A stretch of DNA of 64,000 bases. Origin: Bos javanicus (Eukaryota; Chordata; Mammalia; Artiodactyla; Bovidae). The stretch spans positions 248,001 to 312,000 of the forward strand of contig NW_026893841.1 of the NCBI RefSeq assembly GCF_032452875.1. The letters run 5' to 3'. A program made the position numbers and the translations under genes. The notes below the pieces were generated by a model that was not told where the DNA came from, searched no databases, and worked only from the letters and a program-made list of their open reading frames with translations. Positions 12,273 to 25,260 of this stretch are shown here, in pieces; position 1 is the first letter of the stretch; each line of letters starts with the position of its first letter.

Positions 12273-13492
12273 ATGATCAGTGTATGATAGCAAACATGAT
12301 CAGCGCATGATCAGTCACATGATCAGCGCCATTAAGTCACGTGATCACTACATGATAGTCATGTGATCAGTCCATGCTCAGTCACGGTATCAGTGCATGA
12401 TCAGCCACGTGATCAGTGCATGATCTGTCACATGATTAGTGTATGATCATCCACGTGATCAGTGCATGCAGTCATGTGATCAGTGCATGATATAGGCGTG
12501 ATCAGTGCATGATCAGTCACGTGATCAGTGCATGATAGCCACGTGATCAGTGCATGATCAGTCACCTGATGGGTGTATGATCATTCACGTGACCTGTACA
12601 TGGTAGCTACATGATCATTGCATGATCAGCCACGTGAGTAGTGCATGATAGCCACGTGATCAGTGCATGATCAGTCACGTGATCAGTGCATGATCAGTCA
12701 TGTGACCAGTACATGGTAGCTGCGTGATCATGGCATGATCAGCCACGTGATCAGTGCATGATAGCCACGTGATCAGTGCATGATCAGCCACGTGATCAGT
12801 GCATGATCAGCCACGTGATCAGTGCATGATCAGTCACGTGATCATGTGATCAGCCACGTGATCAGTGCATGATGAGCCACGTGATCAGTGCATGATCAAT
12901 TACGTGATCAGTGCATGATCAGTCACGTGACCAGTACATGGTTGCTACGTGATCGTTGCATGATCAGCCACGTGAGCAGTGCATGATAGCCACGTGATCA
13001 GTGCATGATCAGTCACGTGATCAGTGCATGATCAGTCACGTGATCAGTGCATGATCATTTCGTGATCTTTGCATGATCAGTCACGTGACCAGTATATGGT
13101 AGCTCGTGATCATTCCATGACGAGCCACGTGAGCAGTGCATGATAGCCACGTGATGTGTGCATGAGTTACGTGAGCAGGTGATCAGCCACGTGATCAGTG
13201 CATGAGTGCCACGTGATCAGTGCATGATATGTCACGTGACAGGTGTGTGATCAGCCACGTGAACAGTGCATGTTCAGCCACGTGATCAGTGCATGATAGC
13301 CACGTGATCAGTGCATGATCAGTTACGTGAGCAGTGTATGATCAGCCACGTGATCAGTGCATGGTCAGACACGTGAACAGTGTATGATCAGCCACGTGAT
13401 CAGTGCATGATATCCAAGTGATCAGTGCATGATCATCACGTGATCAGTGTATGATCAGCCACGTGAACAGTGCATGCTCAGTCACGTGATCT
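12031..13492. repeat. Unit 7, 1462 bp (internally deleted S)
   Basis: This is the shortest unit. After the GTAGCTGCGTGATCATGG marker at about 12717 it goes almost directly to the GATGAGCC and GGTTGCTACG markers. The middle section with GGTAGCTACGTGATCATTGC and GATATCCACG is missing, a loss of roughly 0.4 kb. Confidence 0.8.
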
Positions 13493-13736
13493 GGGCCTGC
13501 TGAGCTGCGTGATTACTGTCTGCTCATCTGCTTGACAATTGCCAGCTGAGCTGCACGATTCCTGCCTGTCATCTGCTTGACAATTGCCAGCTGTGCTGCG
13601 TAATTCCTGCCTGCTCAGCTGCTTGATTATTGCCAGCTGAGCAGCATGATTCCTCACACCTGAGTTCCATGATTATTGCCTGCTGACTGTTTGATTCGTG
13701 CCTACTCAGCTCTTTGTTTATTGCCTCCAGAGGCAC
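13493..13736. repeat. Divergent block 8 (244 bp)
   Basis: Full length, GATCTGGG entry, CACACCTGAG form. Confidence 0.94.
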
Positions 13737-15181
13737 ATGATCAGTGTATGATAGCAAACATGATCATGCATGATCAGTCACATGATCAGCGCCATTAAGT
13801 CACGTGATCACTACATGATAGTCATGTGATCAGTCCATGCTCAGTCACGGTATCAGTGCATGATCAGCCACGTGATCAGTGCATGATCTGTCACATGATA
13901 GTGTATGATCATCCACGTGATCAGTGCATGCAGTCATGTGATCAGTGCATGATATAGACGTGATCAGTGCATGATCAGTCTCGTGATCAGTGCATGATAG
14001 CCACGTGATCAGTGCATGATCAGTCACCTGATGGGTGTATGATCATTCACGTGACCTGTGCACATGGTAGCTACATGATCATTGCATGATCAGCCACGTG
14101 ATCAGTGCATGATCAGCCACGTGATCAGTGCATGTCCAGCCACGTGATCAGTGCATGATAGCCACGTGATCAGTGCATGATCAGTCACGTGATCAGTGCA
14201 TGATCAGTCACGTGATCAGTGCATGATCAGCCACGTGATCAGTGCATGATCAGCACGTGATCAGTGCATGATCAATTACGTGATCAGTGCATGATCAGTG
14301 CGTGATCAGTACATGATCAGCACGTGATCAGTGCATGATCAGCCACGTGATCAGTGCATGATAGCCACGTGATCAGTGCATGATAGCCACGTGATCAGTG
14401 CATGATCAGTCATGTGATCGTGTGTGATCAGCCACGTGATCAGTGCATGATATCCACGTGATCAGTGCATGACAGCCGTGATCAGTGCATGAGAGCCACG
14501 TGATCAGTGCATGATCAGTCACGTGATACATGTGTGATCAGCCACGTGATCAGTGCATGATGAGCCACGTGATCAGTGCAGGATCAATTCGTGATCAGTG
14601 CATGATCAGTCACGTGACCAGTACATGGTTGCTACGTGATCGTTGCATGATCAGCCACGTGAGCAGAGCATGATAGCCACGTGATCAGTGCATGATCAGT
14701 CACGTGATCAGTACATGATCAGTCACGTGAACAGTGCATGATCATTCGTGATCTTTGCATGATCAGTCACGTGACCAGTATATGGTTGCTCGTGATCATT
14801 CCATGACGAGCCACGTGAGCAGTGCATGATAGCCACGTGATGTGTGCATGAGTTACGTGAGCAGAGTATGATCAGCCACGTGATCAGTGCATGAGTGCCA
14901 CGTGATCAGTGCATGATATGTCACGTGACAGGTGTGTGATCAGCCACGTGAACAGTGCATGTTCAGCCACGTGATCAGTGCATGATAGCCACGTGATCAG
15001 TGCATGATCAGTTACGTGAGCAGTGTATGATCAGCCACGTGATCAGTGCATGGTCAGACACGTGAACAGTGTATGATCAGCCACGTGATCAGTGCATGAT
15101 ATCCAAGTGATCAGTGCATGATCATCACGTGATCAGTGTATGATCAGCCACGTGAACAGTGCATGCTCAGTCACGTGATCT
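13493..15181. repeat. Unit 8, 1689 bp (short S)
   Basis: An S unit lacking about 0.2 kb from the middle: the second GTAGCTGCGTG marker zone is replaced by plain monomers at 14090-14330. CACCTGATGGG is present. This is the last unit of the irregular left part. Confidence 0.82.
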
Positions 15182-15425
15182 GGGCCTGCTGAGCTGCGTG
15201 ATTACTGTCTGCTCATCTGCTTGACAATTGCCAGCTGAGCTGCACGATTCCTGCCTGTCATCTGCTTGACAATTGCCAGCTGTGCTGCGTAATTCCTGCC
15301 TGCTCAGCTGCTTGATTATTGCCAGCTGAGCAGCATGATTCCTCACACCTGAGTTCCATGATTATTGCCTGCTGACTGTTTGATTCGTGCCTACTCAGCT
15401 CTTTGTTTATTGCCTCCAGAGGCAC
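15182..15425. repeat. Divergent block 9 (244 bp), reference copy
   Basis: An intact copy that shows the build. After the GGGCCTGCTGAGC lead (13 bp) come monomer-sized pieces of 23, 23, 22, 23, 23, 23, 23, 21, 24 and 22 bp, ending in GCAC. Typical pieces are TGCTTGATTATTGCC plus AGCTGAGC, and TGCGTAATTCC plus TGCCTGCTCAGC. They align with the prototype at G-T-G-A-T, T-G and T-C-A-G-C positions. There are four CAGCTG sites. Confidence 0.95.
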
Positions 15426-17081
15426 ATGATCAGTGTATGATAGCAAACATGATCAGCGCATGATCAGTCACATGATCAGCGCCATTAAGTCACGTGATCA
15501 CTACATGATAGTCATGTGATCAGTCCATGCTCAGTCACGGTATCAGTGCATGATCAGCCACGTGATCAGTGCATGATCTGTCACAAGATTAGTGTATGAT
15601 CATCCACGTGATCAGTGCATGGGCAGTCATGTGATCAGTGCATGATATAGACGTGATCAGTGCATGATCAGTCGTGATCAGTGCATGATAGCCACGTGAT
15701 CAGTGCATGATCAGTCACCTGATGGGTGTATGATCATTCACGTGACCTGTACATGGTAGCTACATGATCATTGCATGATCAGCCACGTGAGTAGTGCATG
15801 ATAGCCACGTGATCACTGCATGATCAGTCACGTGATCAGTGCATGATCAGTCATGTGACCAGTACATGGTAGCTGCGTGATCATGGCATGATCAGCCACG
15901 TGAGCAGTGCATGATAGCCACGTGATCAGTGCATGATCAGTCACGTGATCAGTGCATGATCAGTCACGTGATCAGTGCATGATCAGCCACGTGATCAGTG
16001 CATGACCAGGCACGTGATCAGTGTATGTCCAGCCACGTGATCAGTGCATGATAGCCACGTGATCAGTGCATGATCAGTCACGTGATCAGTGCATGATCAG
16101 TTACGTGATCAGTGTATGATCAGCCACGTGATCAGTGCATGATCAGCACATGATCAGTGCATGATCAATTACGTGATCAGTGCATGATCAGTCACGTGAC
16201 CAGTACATGGTAGCTCGTGATCATTGCCTGATCAGCCACGTGATCAGTGCATGATAGCCACGTGATCAGTGCATGATAGCCACGTGATCAGTGCATGATC
16301 AGTCATGTGATGCGTGTGTGATCAGCCACGTGATCAGTGCATGATATCCACGTGATCAGTGCATGACAGCCACGTGATCAGTGCATGATAGCCACGTGAT
16401 CAGTGCATGATCAGTCACGTGATACATGTGTGATCAGCCACGTGATCAGTGCATGATGAGCCACGTGATCAGTGCATGATCAATTACGTGATCAGTGCAT
16501 GATCAGTCACGTGACCAGTACATGGTTGCTACGTGATCGTTGCATGATCAGCCACGTGAGCAGAGCATGATAGCCACGTGATCAGTGCATGATCAGTCAC
16601 GTGATCAGTGCATGATCAGTCACGTGAACAGTGCATGATCATTTACGTGATCTTTGCATGATCAGTCACGTGACCAGTATATGGTTGCTACGTGATCATT
16701 CCATGACGAGCCACGTGAGCAGTGCATGATAGCCACGTGATGTGTGCATGAGTTACGTGAGCAGAGTATGATCAGCCACGTGATCAGTGCATGAGTGCCA
16801 CGTGATCAGTGCATGATATGTCACGTGACAGGTGTGTGATCAGCCACGTGAACAGTGCATGTTCAGCCACGTGATCAGTGCATGATAGCCACGTGATCAG
16901 TGCATGATCAGTTACGTGAGCAGTGTATGATCAGCCACGTGATCAGTGCATGGTCAGACACGTGAACAGTGTATGATCAGCCACGTGATCAGTGCATGAT
17001 ATCCAAGTGATCAGTGCATGATCATCACGTGATCAGTGTATGATCAGCCACGTGAACAGTGCATGCTCAGTCACGTGATCT
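15182..17081. repeat. Unit 9, 1900 bp (S class)
   Basis: First S unit of super-unit A1. Downstream marker CACAAGATTAG; CACCTGATGGG present. Confidence 0.92.
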
Positions 17082-17325
17082 GGGCCTGCTGAGCTGCGTG
17101 ATTACTGTCTGCTCATCTGCTTGACAATTGCCAGCTGAGCTGCACGATTCCTGCCTGTCATCTGCTTGACAATTGCCAGCTGTGCTGCGTAATTCCTGCC
17201 TGCTCAGCTGCTTGATTATTGCCAGCTGAGCAGCATGATTCCTCACACCTGAGTTCCATGATTATTGCCTGCTGACTGTTTGATTCGTGCCTACTCAGCT
17301 CTTTGTTTATTGCCTCCAGAGGCAC
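17082..17325. repeat. Divergent block 10 (244 bp)
   Basis: Full length, GATCTGGG entry, CACACCTGAG form. Confidence 0.94.
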
Positions 17326-18954
17326 ATGATCAGTGTATGATAGCAAACATGATCAGCGCATGATCAGTCACATGATCAGCGCCATTAAGTCACGTGATCA
17401 CTACATGATAGTCATGTGATCAGTCCATGCTCAGTCACGGTATCAGTGCATGATCAGCCACGTGATCAGTGCATGATCTGTCACAAGATTAGTGTATGAT
17501 CATCCACGTGATCAGTGCATGGGCAGTCATGTGATCAGTGCATGATATAGACGTGATCAGTGCATGATCAGTCACGTGATCAGTGCATGATAGCCACGTG
17601 ATCAGTGCATGATCAGTCACCTGATGGGTGTATGATCATTCACGTGACCTGTACATGGTAGCTACATGATCATTGCATGATCAGCCACGTGAGTAGTGCA
17701 TGATAGCCACGTGATCAGTGCATGATCAGTCACGTGATCAGTGCATGATCAGTCATGTGACCAGTACATGGTAGCTGCGTGATCATGGCATGATCAGCCA
17801 CGTGAGCAGTGCATGATAGCCACGTGATCAGTGCATGATCAGACGTGATCAGTGCATGATCAGTCACGTGATCAGTGCATGATCAGTACGTGATCAGTGC
17901 ATGATCAGCCACGTGATCAGTGCATGATAGCCACGTGATCAGTGCATGATCAGTCACGTGATCAGTGCATGATCAGTTACGTGATCAGTGTATGATCAGC
18001 CACGTGATCAGTGCATGATCAGCCACATGATCAGTGCATGATCAATTACGTGATCAGTGCATGATCAGTCACGTGACCAGTACATGGTAGCTACGTGATC
18101 ATTGCATGATCAGCCACGTGATCAGTGCATGATAGCCACGTGATCAGTGCATGATAGCCACGTGATCAGTGCATGATCAGTCATGTGATCGTGTGTGATC
18201 AGCCACGTGATCAGTGCATGATATCCACGTGATCAGTGCATGACAGCCACGTGATCAGTGCATGATAGCCACGTGATCAGTGCATGATCAGTCACGATAC
18301 ATGTGTGATCAGCCACGTGATCAGTGCATGATGAGCCACGTGATCAGTGCATGATCAATTACGTGATCAGTGCATGATCAGTCACGTGACCAGTACATGG
18401 TTGCTACGTGATCGTTGCATGATCAGCCACGTGAGCAGTGCATGATAGCCACGTGATCAGTGCATGATCAGTCACGTGATCAGTACATGATCAGTCACGT
18501 GAACAGTGCATGATCATTTACGTGATCTTGCATGATCAGTCACGTGACCAGTATATGGTAGCTACGTGATCATTCCATGACGAGCCACGTGAGCAGTGCA
18601 TGATAGCCACGTGATGTGTGCATGAGTTACGTGAGCAGAGTATGATCAGCCACGTGATCAGTGCATGAGTGCCACGTGATCAGTGCATGATATGTCACGT
18701 GACAGTGTGTGATCAGCCACGTGAACAGTGCATGTTCAGCCACGTGATCAGTGCATGATAGCCACGTGATCAGTGCATGATCAGTTACGTGAGCAGTGCA
18801 TGATCAGCCACGTGATCAGTGCATGGTCAGACACGTGAACAGTGTATGATCAGCCACGTGATCAGTGCATGATATCCAAGTGATCAGTGCATGATCATCA
18901 CGTGATCAGTGTATGATCAGCCACGTGAACAGTGCATGCTCAGTCACGTGATCT
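17082..18954. repeat. Unit 10, 1873 bp (S class), reference unit
   Basis: A clean example of the S unit in four parts. (a) Block 17082-17325. (b) Downstream flank to about 17790 with strongly marked monomers: GCAAACATGATCAGC, GCGCCATTAAGTC, CACAAGATTAG, GATATAGACG, CACCTGATGGG, GTAGCTACATG, GTAGCTGCGTG. (c) A near-prototype middle to about 18290. (d) Upstream flank with GATGAGCC, GGTTGCTACG, GACAGGTGTGTG, CATGTTCAGCC, GATATCCAAGTG and GAACAGTGCATGCTCAG. A CATGG-bearing monomer recurs at 17767, 18083 and 18396, giving an internal step of about 0.31 kb. Confidence 0.9.
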
Positions 18955-19198
18955 GGGCCTGCTGAGCTGCGTGATTACTGTCTGCTCATCTGCTTGACAA
19001 TTGCCAGCTGAGCTGCACGATTCCTGCCTGTCATCTGCTTGACAATTGCCAGCTGTGCTGCGTAATTCCTGCCTGCTCAGCTGCTTGATTATTGCCAGCT
19101 GAGCAGCATGATTCCTCACACCTGAGTTCCATGATTATTGCCTGCTGACTGTTTGATTCGTGCCTACTCAGCTCTTTGTTTATTGCCTCCAGAGGCAC
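18955..19198. repeat. Divergent block 11 (244 bp)
   Basis: Full length, GATCTGGG entry, CACACCTGAG form. Confidence 0.94.
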
Positions 19199-20855
19199 AT
19201 GATCAGTGTATGATAGCAAACATGATCAGCGCATGATCAGTCACATGATCAGCGCCATTAAGTCACGTGATCACTACATGATAGTCATGTGATCAGTCCA
19301 TGCTCAGTCACGGTATCAGTGCATGATCAGCCACGTGATCAGTGCATGATCTGTCACAAGATTAGTGTATGATCATCCACGTGATCAGTGCATGGGCAGT
19401 CATGTGATCAGTGCATGATATAGACGTGATCAGTGCATGATCAGTCTCGTGATCAGTGCATGATAGCCACGTGATCAGTGCATGATCAGTCACCTGATGG
19501 GTGTATGATCATTCACGTGACCTGTACATGGTAGCTACATGATCATTGCATGATCAGCCACGTGAGTAGTGCATGATAGCCACGTGATCAGTGCATGATC
19601 AGTCACGTGATCAGTGCATGATCAGTCATGTGACCAGTACATGGTAGCTGCGTGATCATGGCATGATCAGCCACGTGAGCAGTGCATGATAGCCACGTGA
19701 TCAGTGCATGATCAGTCACGTGATCAGTGCATGATCAGTCACGTGATCAGTGCATGATCAGCCACGTGATCAGTGCATGATCAGCCACGTGATCAGTGCA
19801 TGATCAGCCACGTGATCAGTGCATGATAGCCACGTGATCAGTGCATGATCAGTCACGTGATCAGTGCATGATCAGTTACGTGATCAGTGCATGATCAGCC
19901 ACGTGATCAGTGCATGATCAGCCACATGATCAGTGCATGATCAATTACGTGATCAGTGCATGATCAGTCACGTGACCAGTACATGGTAGCTCGTGATCAT
20001 TGCATGATCAGCCACGTGATCAGTGCATGATAGCCACGTGATCAGTGCATGATAGCCACGTGATCAGTGCATGATCAGTCATGTGATCGCGTGTGTGATC
20101 AGCCACGTGATCAGTGCATGATATCCACGTGATCAGTGCATGACAGCCACGTGATCAGTGCATGATACCACGGATCAGTGCATGATCAGTCACGTGATAC
20201 ATGTGTGATCAGCCACGTGATCAGTGCATGATGAGCCACGTGATCAGTGCAGGATCAATTACGTGATCAGTGCATGATCAGTCACGTGACCAGTACATGG
20301 TTGCTACGTGATCGTGCATGATCAGCCACGTGAGCAGAGCATGATAGCCACGTGATCAGTGCATGATCAGTCACGTGATCAGTACATGATCAGTCACGTG
20401 AACAGTGCATGATCATTTACGTGATCAGTGCATGATCAGTCACGTGACCAGTATATGGTAGCTACGTGATCATTCCATGACGAGCCACGTGAGCAGTGCA
20501 TGATAGCCACGTGATGTGTGCATGAGTTACGTGAGCAGAGTATGATCAGCCACGTGATCAGTGCATGAGTGCCACGTGATCAGTGCATGATATGTCACGT
20601 GACAGGTGTGTGATCAGCCACGTGAACAGTGCATGTTCAGCCACGTGATCAGTGCATGATAGCCACGTGATCAGTGCATGATCAGTTACGTGAGCAGTGT
20701 ATGATCAGCCACGTGATCAGTGCATGGTCAGACACGTGAACAGTGTATGATCAGCCACGTGATCAGTGCATGATATCCAAGTGATCAGTGCATGATCATC
20801 ACGTGATCAGTGTATGATCAGCCACGTGAACAGTGCATGCTCAGTCACGTGATCT
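18955..20855. repeat. Unit 11, 1901 bp (S class)
   Basis: Third S unit of A1, downstream marker CACAAGATTAG. A long clean prototype run lies at about 19690-19920. Confidence 0.92.
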
Positions 20856-21099
20856 GGGCCTGCTGAGCTGCGTGATTACTGTCTGCTCATCTGCTTGACA
20901 ATTGCCAGCTGAGCTGCACGATTCCTGCCTGTCATCTGCTTGACAATTGCCAGCTGTGCTGCGTAATTCCTGCCTGCTCAGCTGCTTGATTATTGCCAGC
21001 TGAGCAGCATGATTCCTCACACCTGAGTTCCATGATTATTGCCTGCTGACTGTTTGATTCGTGCCTACTCAGCTCTTTGTTTATTGCCTCCAGAGGCAC
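20856..21099. repeat. Divergent block 12 (244 bp)
   Basis: Full length, GATCTGGG entry, CACACCTGAG form; opens the Q unit of A1. Confidence 0.94.
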
Positions 21100-22209
21100 A
21101 TGATCAGTGTATGATAGCAAACATGATCAGCGCATGATCAGTCACATGATCAGCGCCATTAAGTCACGTGATCACTACATGATAGTCATGTGATCAGTCC
21201 ATGCTCAGTCACGGTATCAGTGCATGATCAGCCACGTGATCAGTGCATGATCTGTCACATGATTAGTGTATGATCATCCACGTGATCAGTGCATGGGCAG
21301 TCATGTGATCAGTGCATGATATAGACGTGATCAGTGCATGATCAGTCCGTGATCAGTGCATGATAGCCGTGATCAGTGCATGATCAGTCACGTGATAGTG
21401 CATGATAGCCACGTGATCAGTGCATGATCAGTCACGTGATCAGTGCATGATCAGTCACGTGACCAGTACATGGTAGCTGCGTGATCATGCATGATCAGCC
21501 ACGTGAGCAGTGCATGATAGCCACGTGATCAGTGCATGATCAGTCACGTGATCAGTGCATGATCAGTCACGTGATCAGTGCATGATCAGCCACGTGATCA
21601 GTGCATGATCAGCACGTGATCAGTGCATGTCAGCCACGTGATCAGTGCATGATAGCCACGTGATCAGTGCATGATCAGTCACGTGATCAGTGCATGATCA
21701 GTTGTGATCAGTGCATGATCAGCCACGTGATCAGTGCATGATCAGCCACGTGATCAGTGCATGATCATTCGTGATCAGTGCATGATCAGTCACGTGATCA
21801 GTGCATGATAGCTACGTGATCAGTGCATGATCAGCCACGTGATCAGTGCATGATCAGCCACGTGATCAGTGCATGATAGCACGTGATCAGTGCATGATAG
21901 CCACGTGATCAGTGCATGATCAGTCACGTGATCGTGTGTGATCAGCCACGTGATCAGTGCATGATATCCACGTGATCAGTGCATGATCAGCCACGTGATC
22001 AGTGCATGATAGCCACGTGATCAGTGCATGATCAGTCACGTGATCAGTGTGATCAGCCACGTGATCAGTGCATGATAGCCACGTGATCAGTGCATGATCA
22101 GTTACGTGATCAGTGCATGATCAGCCACGTGATCAGTGCATGATCAGCCACGTGATCAGTGCATGATCAGCCACGTGATCAGTGCATGATGCCACGTGAT
22201 CAGTGCATG

Positions 22210-22300
22210 ATCATCACGTGATCAGTGCATGATCAGCCACGTGATCAGTGCATGATCAGTCACGTGATCAGTGCATGATAGCTGCGTGATCATGCATGAT
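22210..22300. other. Block-less restart junction (Q, A1)
   Basis: The pre-block monomer GATCATCACGTG is followed within three monomers by GATAGCTGCGTGATCATGC, which normally lies about 0.69 kb past the block start. The block and its downstream flank are absent between them. Confidence 0.75.
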
Positions 22301-22379
22301 CAGCCACGTGATCAGTGCATGATAGCCACGTGATCAGTGCATGATCAGTCACGTGATCAGTGCATGATCAGTCACGTGA

Positions 22380-22440
22380 TCAGTGCAATCGTGATGATGC
22401 CACAGTGATCGTGATCATGATAGTCAGCGTGATCAGTGCA
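22380..22440. other. Scrambled patch in satellite
   Basis: Register is lost over about 55 bp (ATCGTGATGATGCCACAG). This is the only clearly scrambled patch within the type A super-units. Confidence 0.55.
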
Positions 22441-23480
22441 TGATCAGCCACGTGATCAGTCATGATCCAGCTGATCAGTGCATGATAGCCACGTGATCAG
22501 TGCATGATCAGTCACGTGATCAGTGCATGATCAGTCATGATCAGTGCATGATCAGTCACGTGATCAGTGCATGATCAGCCACGTGATCAGTGCATGATCA
22601 GTCATGATCAGTGCATGATCAGTCACGTGACCAGTACATGGTAGCTACGTGATCATTGCATGATCAGCCACGTGATCAGTGCATGATAGCCACGTGATCA
22701 GTGCATGATCAGCCACGTGATCAGTGCATGATCAGTCATGTGATACGTGTGTGATCAGCCATGATCAGTGCATGATATCCACGTGATCAGTGCATGACAG
22801 CACGTGATCAGTGCATGATAGCCACGTGATCAGTGCATGATCAGTCACGTGATACATGTGTGATCAGCCACGTGATCAGTGCATGATGAGCCACGTGATC
22901 AGTGCAGGATCAGTCACATGATCAGTATGATCAGTGCATGATCGTGCATGATCAGCCACGTGAGCAGAGCATGATAGCCACGTGATCAGTGCATGATCAG
23001 TCACGTGATCAGTACATGATCAGTCACGTGAACAGTGCATGATCATTCGTGATCTGTGCATGATCAGTCACGTGACCAGTATATGGTAGCTCGTGATCAT
23101 TCCATGACGAGCCACGTGAGCAGTGCATGATAGCCACGTGATGTGTGCATGAGTTACGTGAGCAGAGTATGATCAGCCACGTGATCAGTGCATGAGTGCC
23201 GTGATCAGTGCATGATATGTCACGTGACAGGTGTGTGATCAGCCACGTGAACAGTGCATGTTCAGCCACGTGATCAGTGCATGATAGCCACGTGATCAGT
23301 GCATGATCAGTTACGTGAGCAGTGTATGATCAGCCACGTGATCAGTGCATGGTCAGACACGTGAACAGTGTATGATCAGCCACGTGATCAGTGCATGATA
23401 TCCAAGTGATCAGTGCATGATCATCACGTGATCAGTGTATGATCAGCCACGTGAACAGTGCATGCTCAGTCACGTGATCT

Positions 23481-23724
23481 GGGCCTGCTGAGCTGCGTGA
23501 TTACTGTCTGCTCATCTGCTTGACAATTGCCAGCTGAGCTGCACGATTCCTGCCTGTCATCTGCTTGACAATTGCCAGCTGTGCTGCGTAATTCCTGCCT
23601 GCTCAGCTGCTTGATTATTGCCAGCTGAGCAGCATGATTCCTCACAGCTGAGTTCCATGATTATTGCCTGCTGACTGTTTGATTCGTGCCTACTCAGCTC
23701 TTTGTTTATTGCCTCCAGAGGCAC
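23481..23724. repeat. Divergent block 13 (244 bp), extra PvuII form
   Basis: Full length with CACAGCTGAG, adding a fifth CAGCTG. It opens an L unit, as do the same-form blocks at 34854, 37963 and 48884. Confidence 0.94.
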
Positions 23725-25260
23725 ATGATCAGTGTATGATAGCAAACATGATCAGCGCATGATCAGTCACATGATCAGCGCCATTAAGTCACGTGATCAC
23801 TACATGATAGTCATGTGATCAGTCCATGCTCAGTCACGGTATCAGTGCATGATCAGCCACGTGATCAGTGCATGATCTGTCACATGATTAGTGTATGATC
23901 ATCCACGTGATCAGTGCGGGCAGTCATGTGATCAGTGCATGATATAGACGTGATCAGTGCATGATCAGTCTCGTGATCAGTGCATGATAGCCACGTGATC
24001 AGTGCATGATCAGTCACCTGATGGGTGTATGATCATTCACGTGACCTGTACATGGTAGCTACATGATCATTGCATGATCAGCCACGTGAGTAGTGCATGA
24101 TAGCCACGTGATCACTGCATGATCAGTCACGTGATCAGTGCATGATCAGTCATGTGACCAGTACATGGTAGCTGCGTGATCATGGCATGATCAGCCACGT
24201 GAGCAGTGCATGATAGCCACGTGATCAGTGCATGATCAGACACGTGATCAGTGCATGATCAGTCGTGATCAGTGCATGATCAGCCACGTGATCAGTGCAT
24301 GATCAGCCACGTGATCAGTGCATGATAGCCACGTGATCAGTGCATGATCAGTCACGTGATCAGTGCATGATCAGTCACGTGATCAGTGTATGATCAGCCA
24401 CGTGATCAGTGCATGATCAGCCACGTGATCAGTGCATGATCAATTACGTGATCAGTGCATGATCAGTCACGTGACCAGTACATGGTAGCTACGTGATCAT
24501 TGCATGATCAGCCACGTGATCAGTGCATGATAGCCACGTGATCAGTGCATGATCAGCCACGTGATCAGTGCATGATCAGTCATGTGATCAGTGTGATCAG
24601 CCACGTGATCAGTGCATGATATCCACGTGATCAGTGCATGACAGCCACGTGATCAGTGCATGATAGCCACGTGATCAGTGCATGATCAGTCACGTGATCA
24701 TGTGTGATCAGCCACGTGATCAGTGCATGATGAGCCACGTGATCAGTGCATGATCAGTTCGTGATCAGTGCATGATCAGTCACGTGACCAGTGCATGGTT
24801 GCTACGTGATCGTTGCATGATCAGCCACGTGAGCAGTGCATGATAGCCACGTGATCAGTGCATGATCATCATGATCAGTGCATGATCAGTCACGTGAACA
24901 GTGCATGATCATTCGTGATCAGTGCATGATCAGTCACGTGACCAGTATATGGTTGCTACGTGATCATTCCATGACAGCCACGTGAGCAGTGCATGATAGC
25001 CACGTGATCAGTGCATGAGTCACGTGATCAGTGTATGATCAGCCACGTGATCAGTGCATGATGCCGTGATCAGTGCATGATATCACGTGACAGGTGTGTG
25101 ATCAGCCACGTGATCAGTGCATGATCAGCCACGTGATCAGTGCATGATAGCCACGTGATCAGTGCATGATCAGTTACGTGAGCAGTGTATGATCAGCCAC
25201 GTGATCAGTGCATGATCAGACACGTGATCAGTGCATGATCAGCCACGTGATCAGTGCATG

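Larger units (their letters stand above)
20856..23480. repeat. Unit 12, 2625 bp (Q class)
   Basis: Downstream marker CACATGATTAG. CACCTGATGGG is missing; CACGTGATAGTGCATGAT stands in its place near 21390, exactly as in the other Q unit at 32257. It contains one block-less restart at about 22210-22300. Confidence 0.9.

Noticed and set aside
23024..23269. Minus-strand open frames in the pre-block flank rich in T-D-H and A-L-I-T residues (also 11573-11773 and 13845-14027).
   Set aside because: They are translations of the 23-bp monomer, kept open only where 22-bp variants and small losses shift the register away from TGA. The two at 11573 and 23024 start at GTG.
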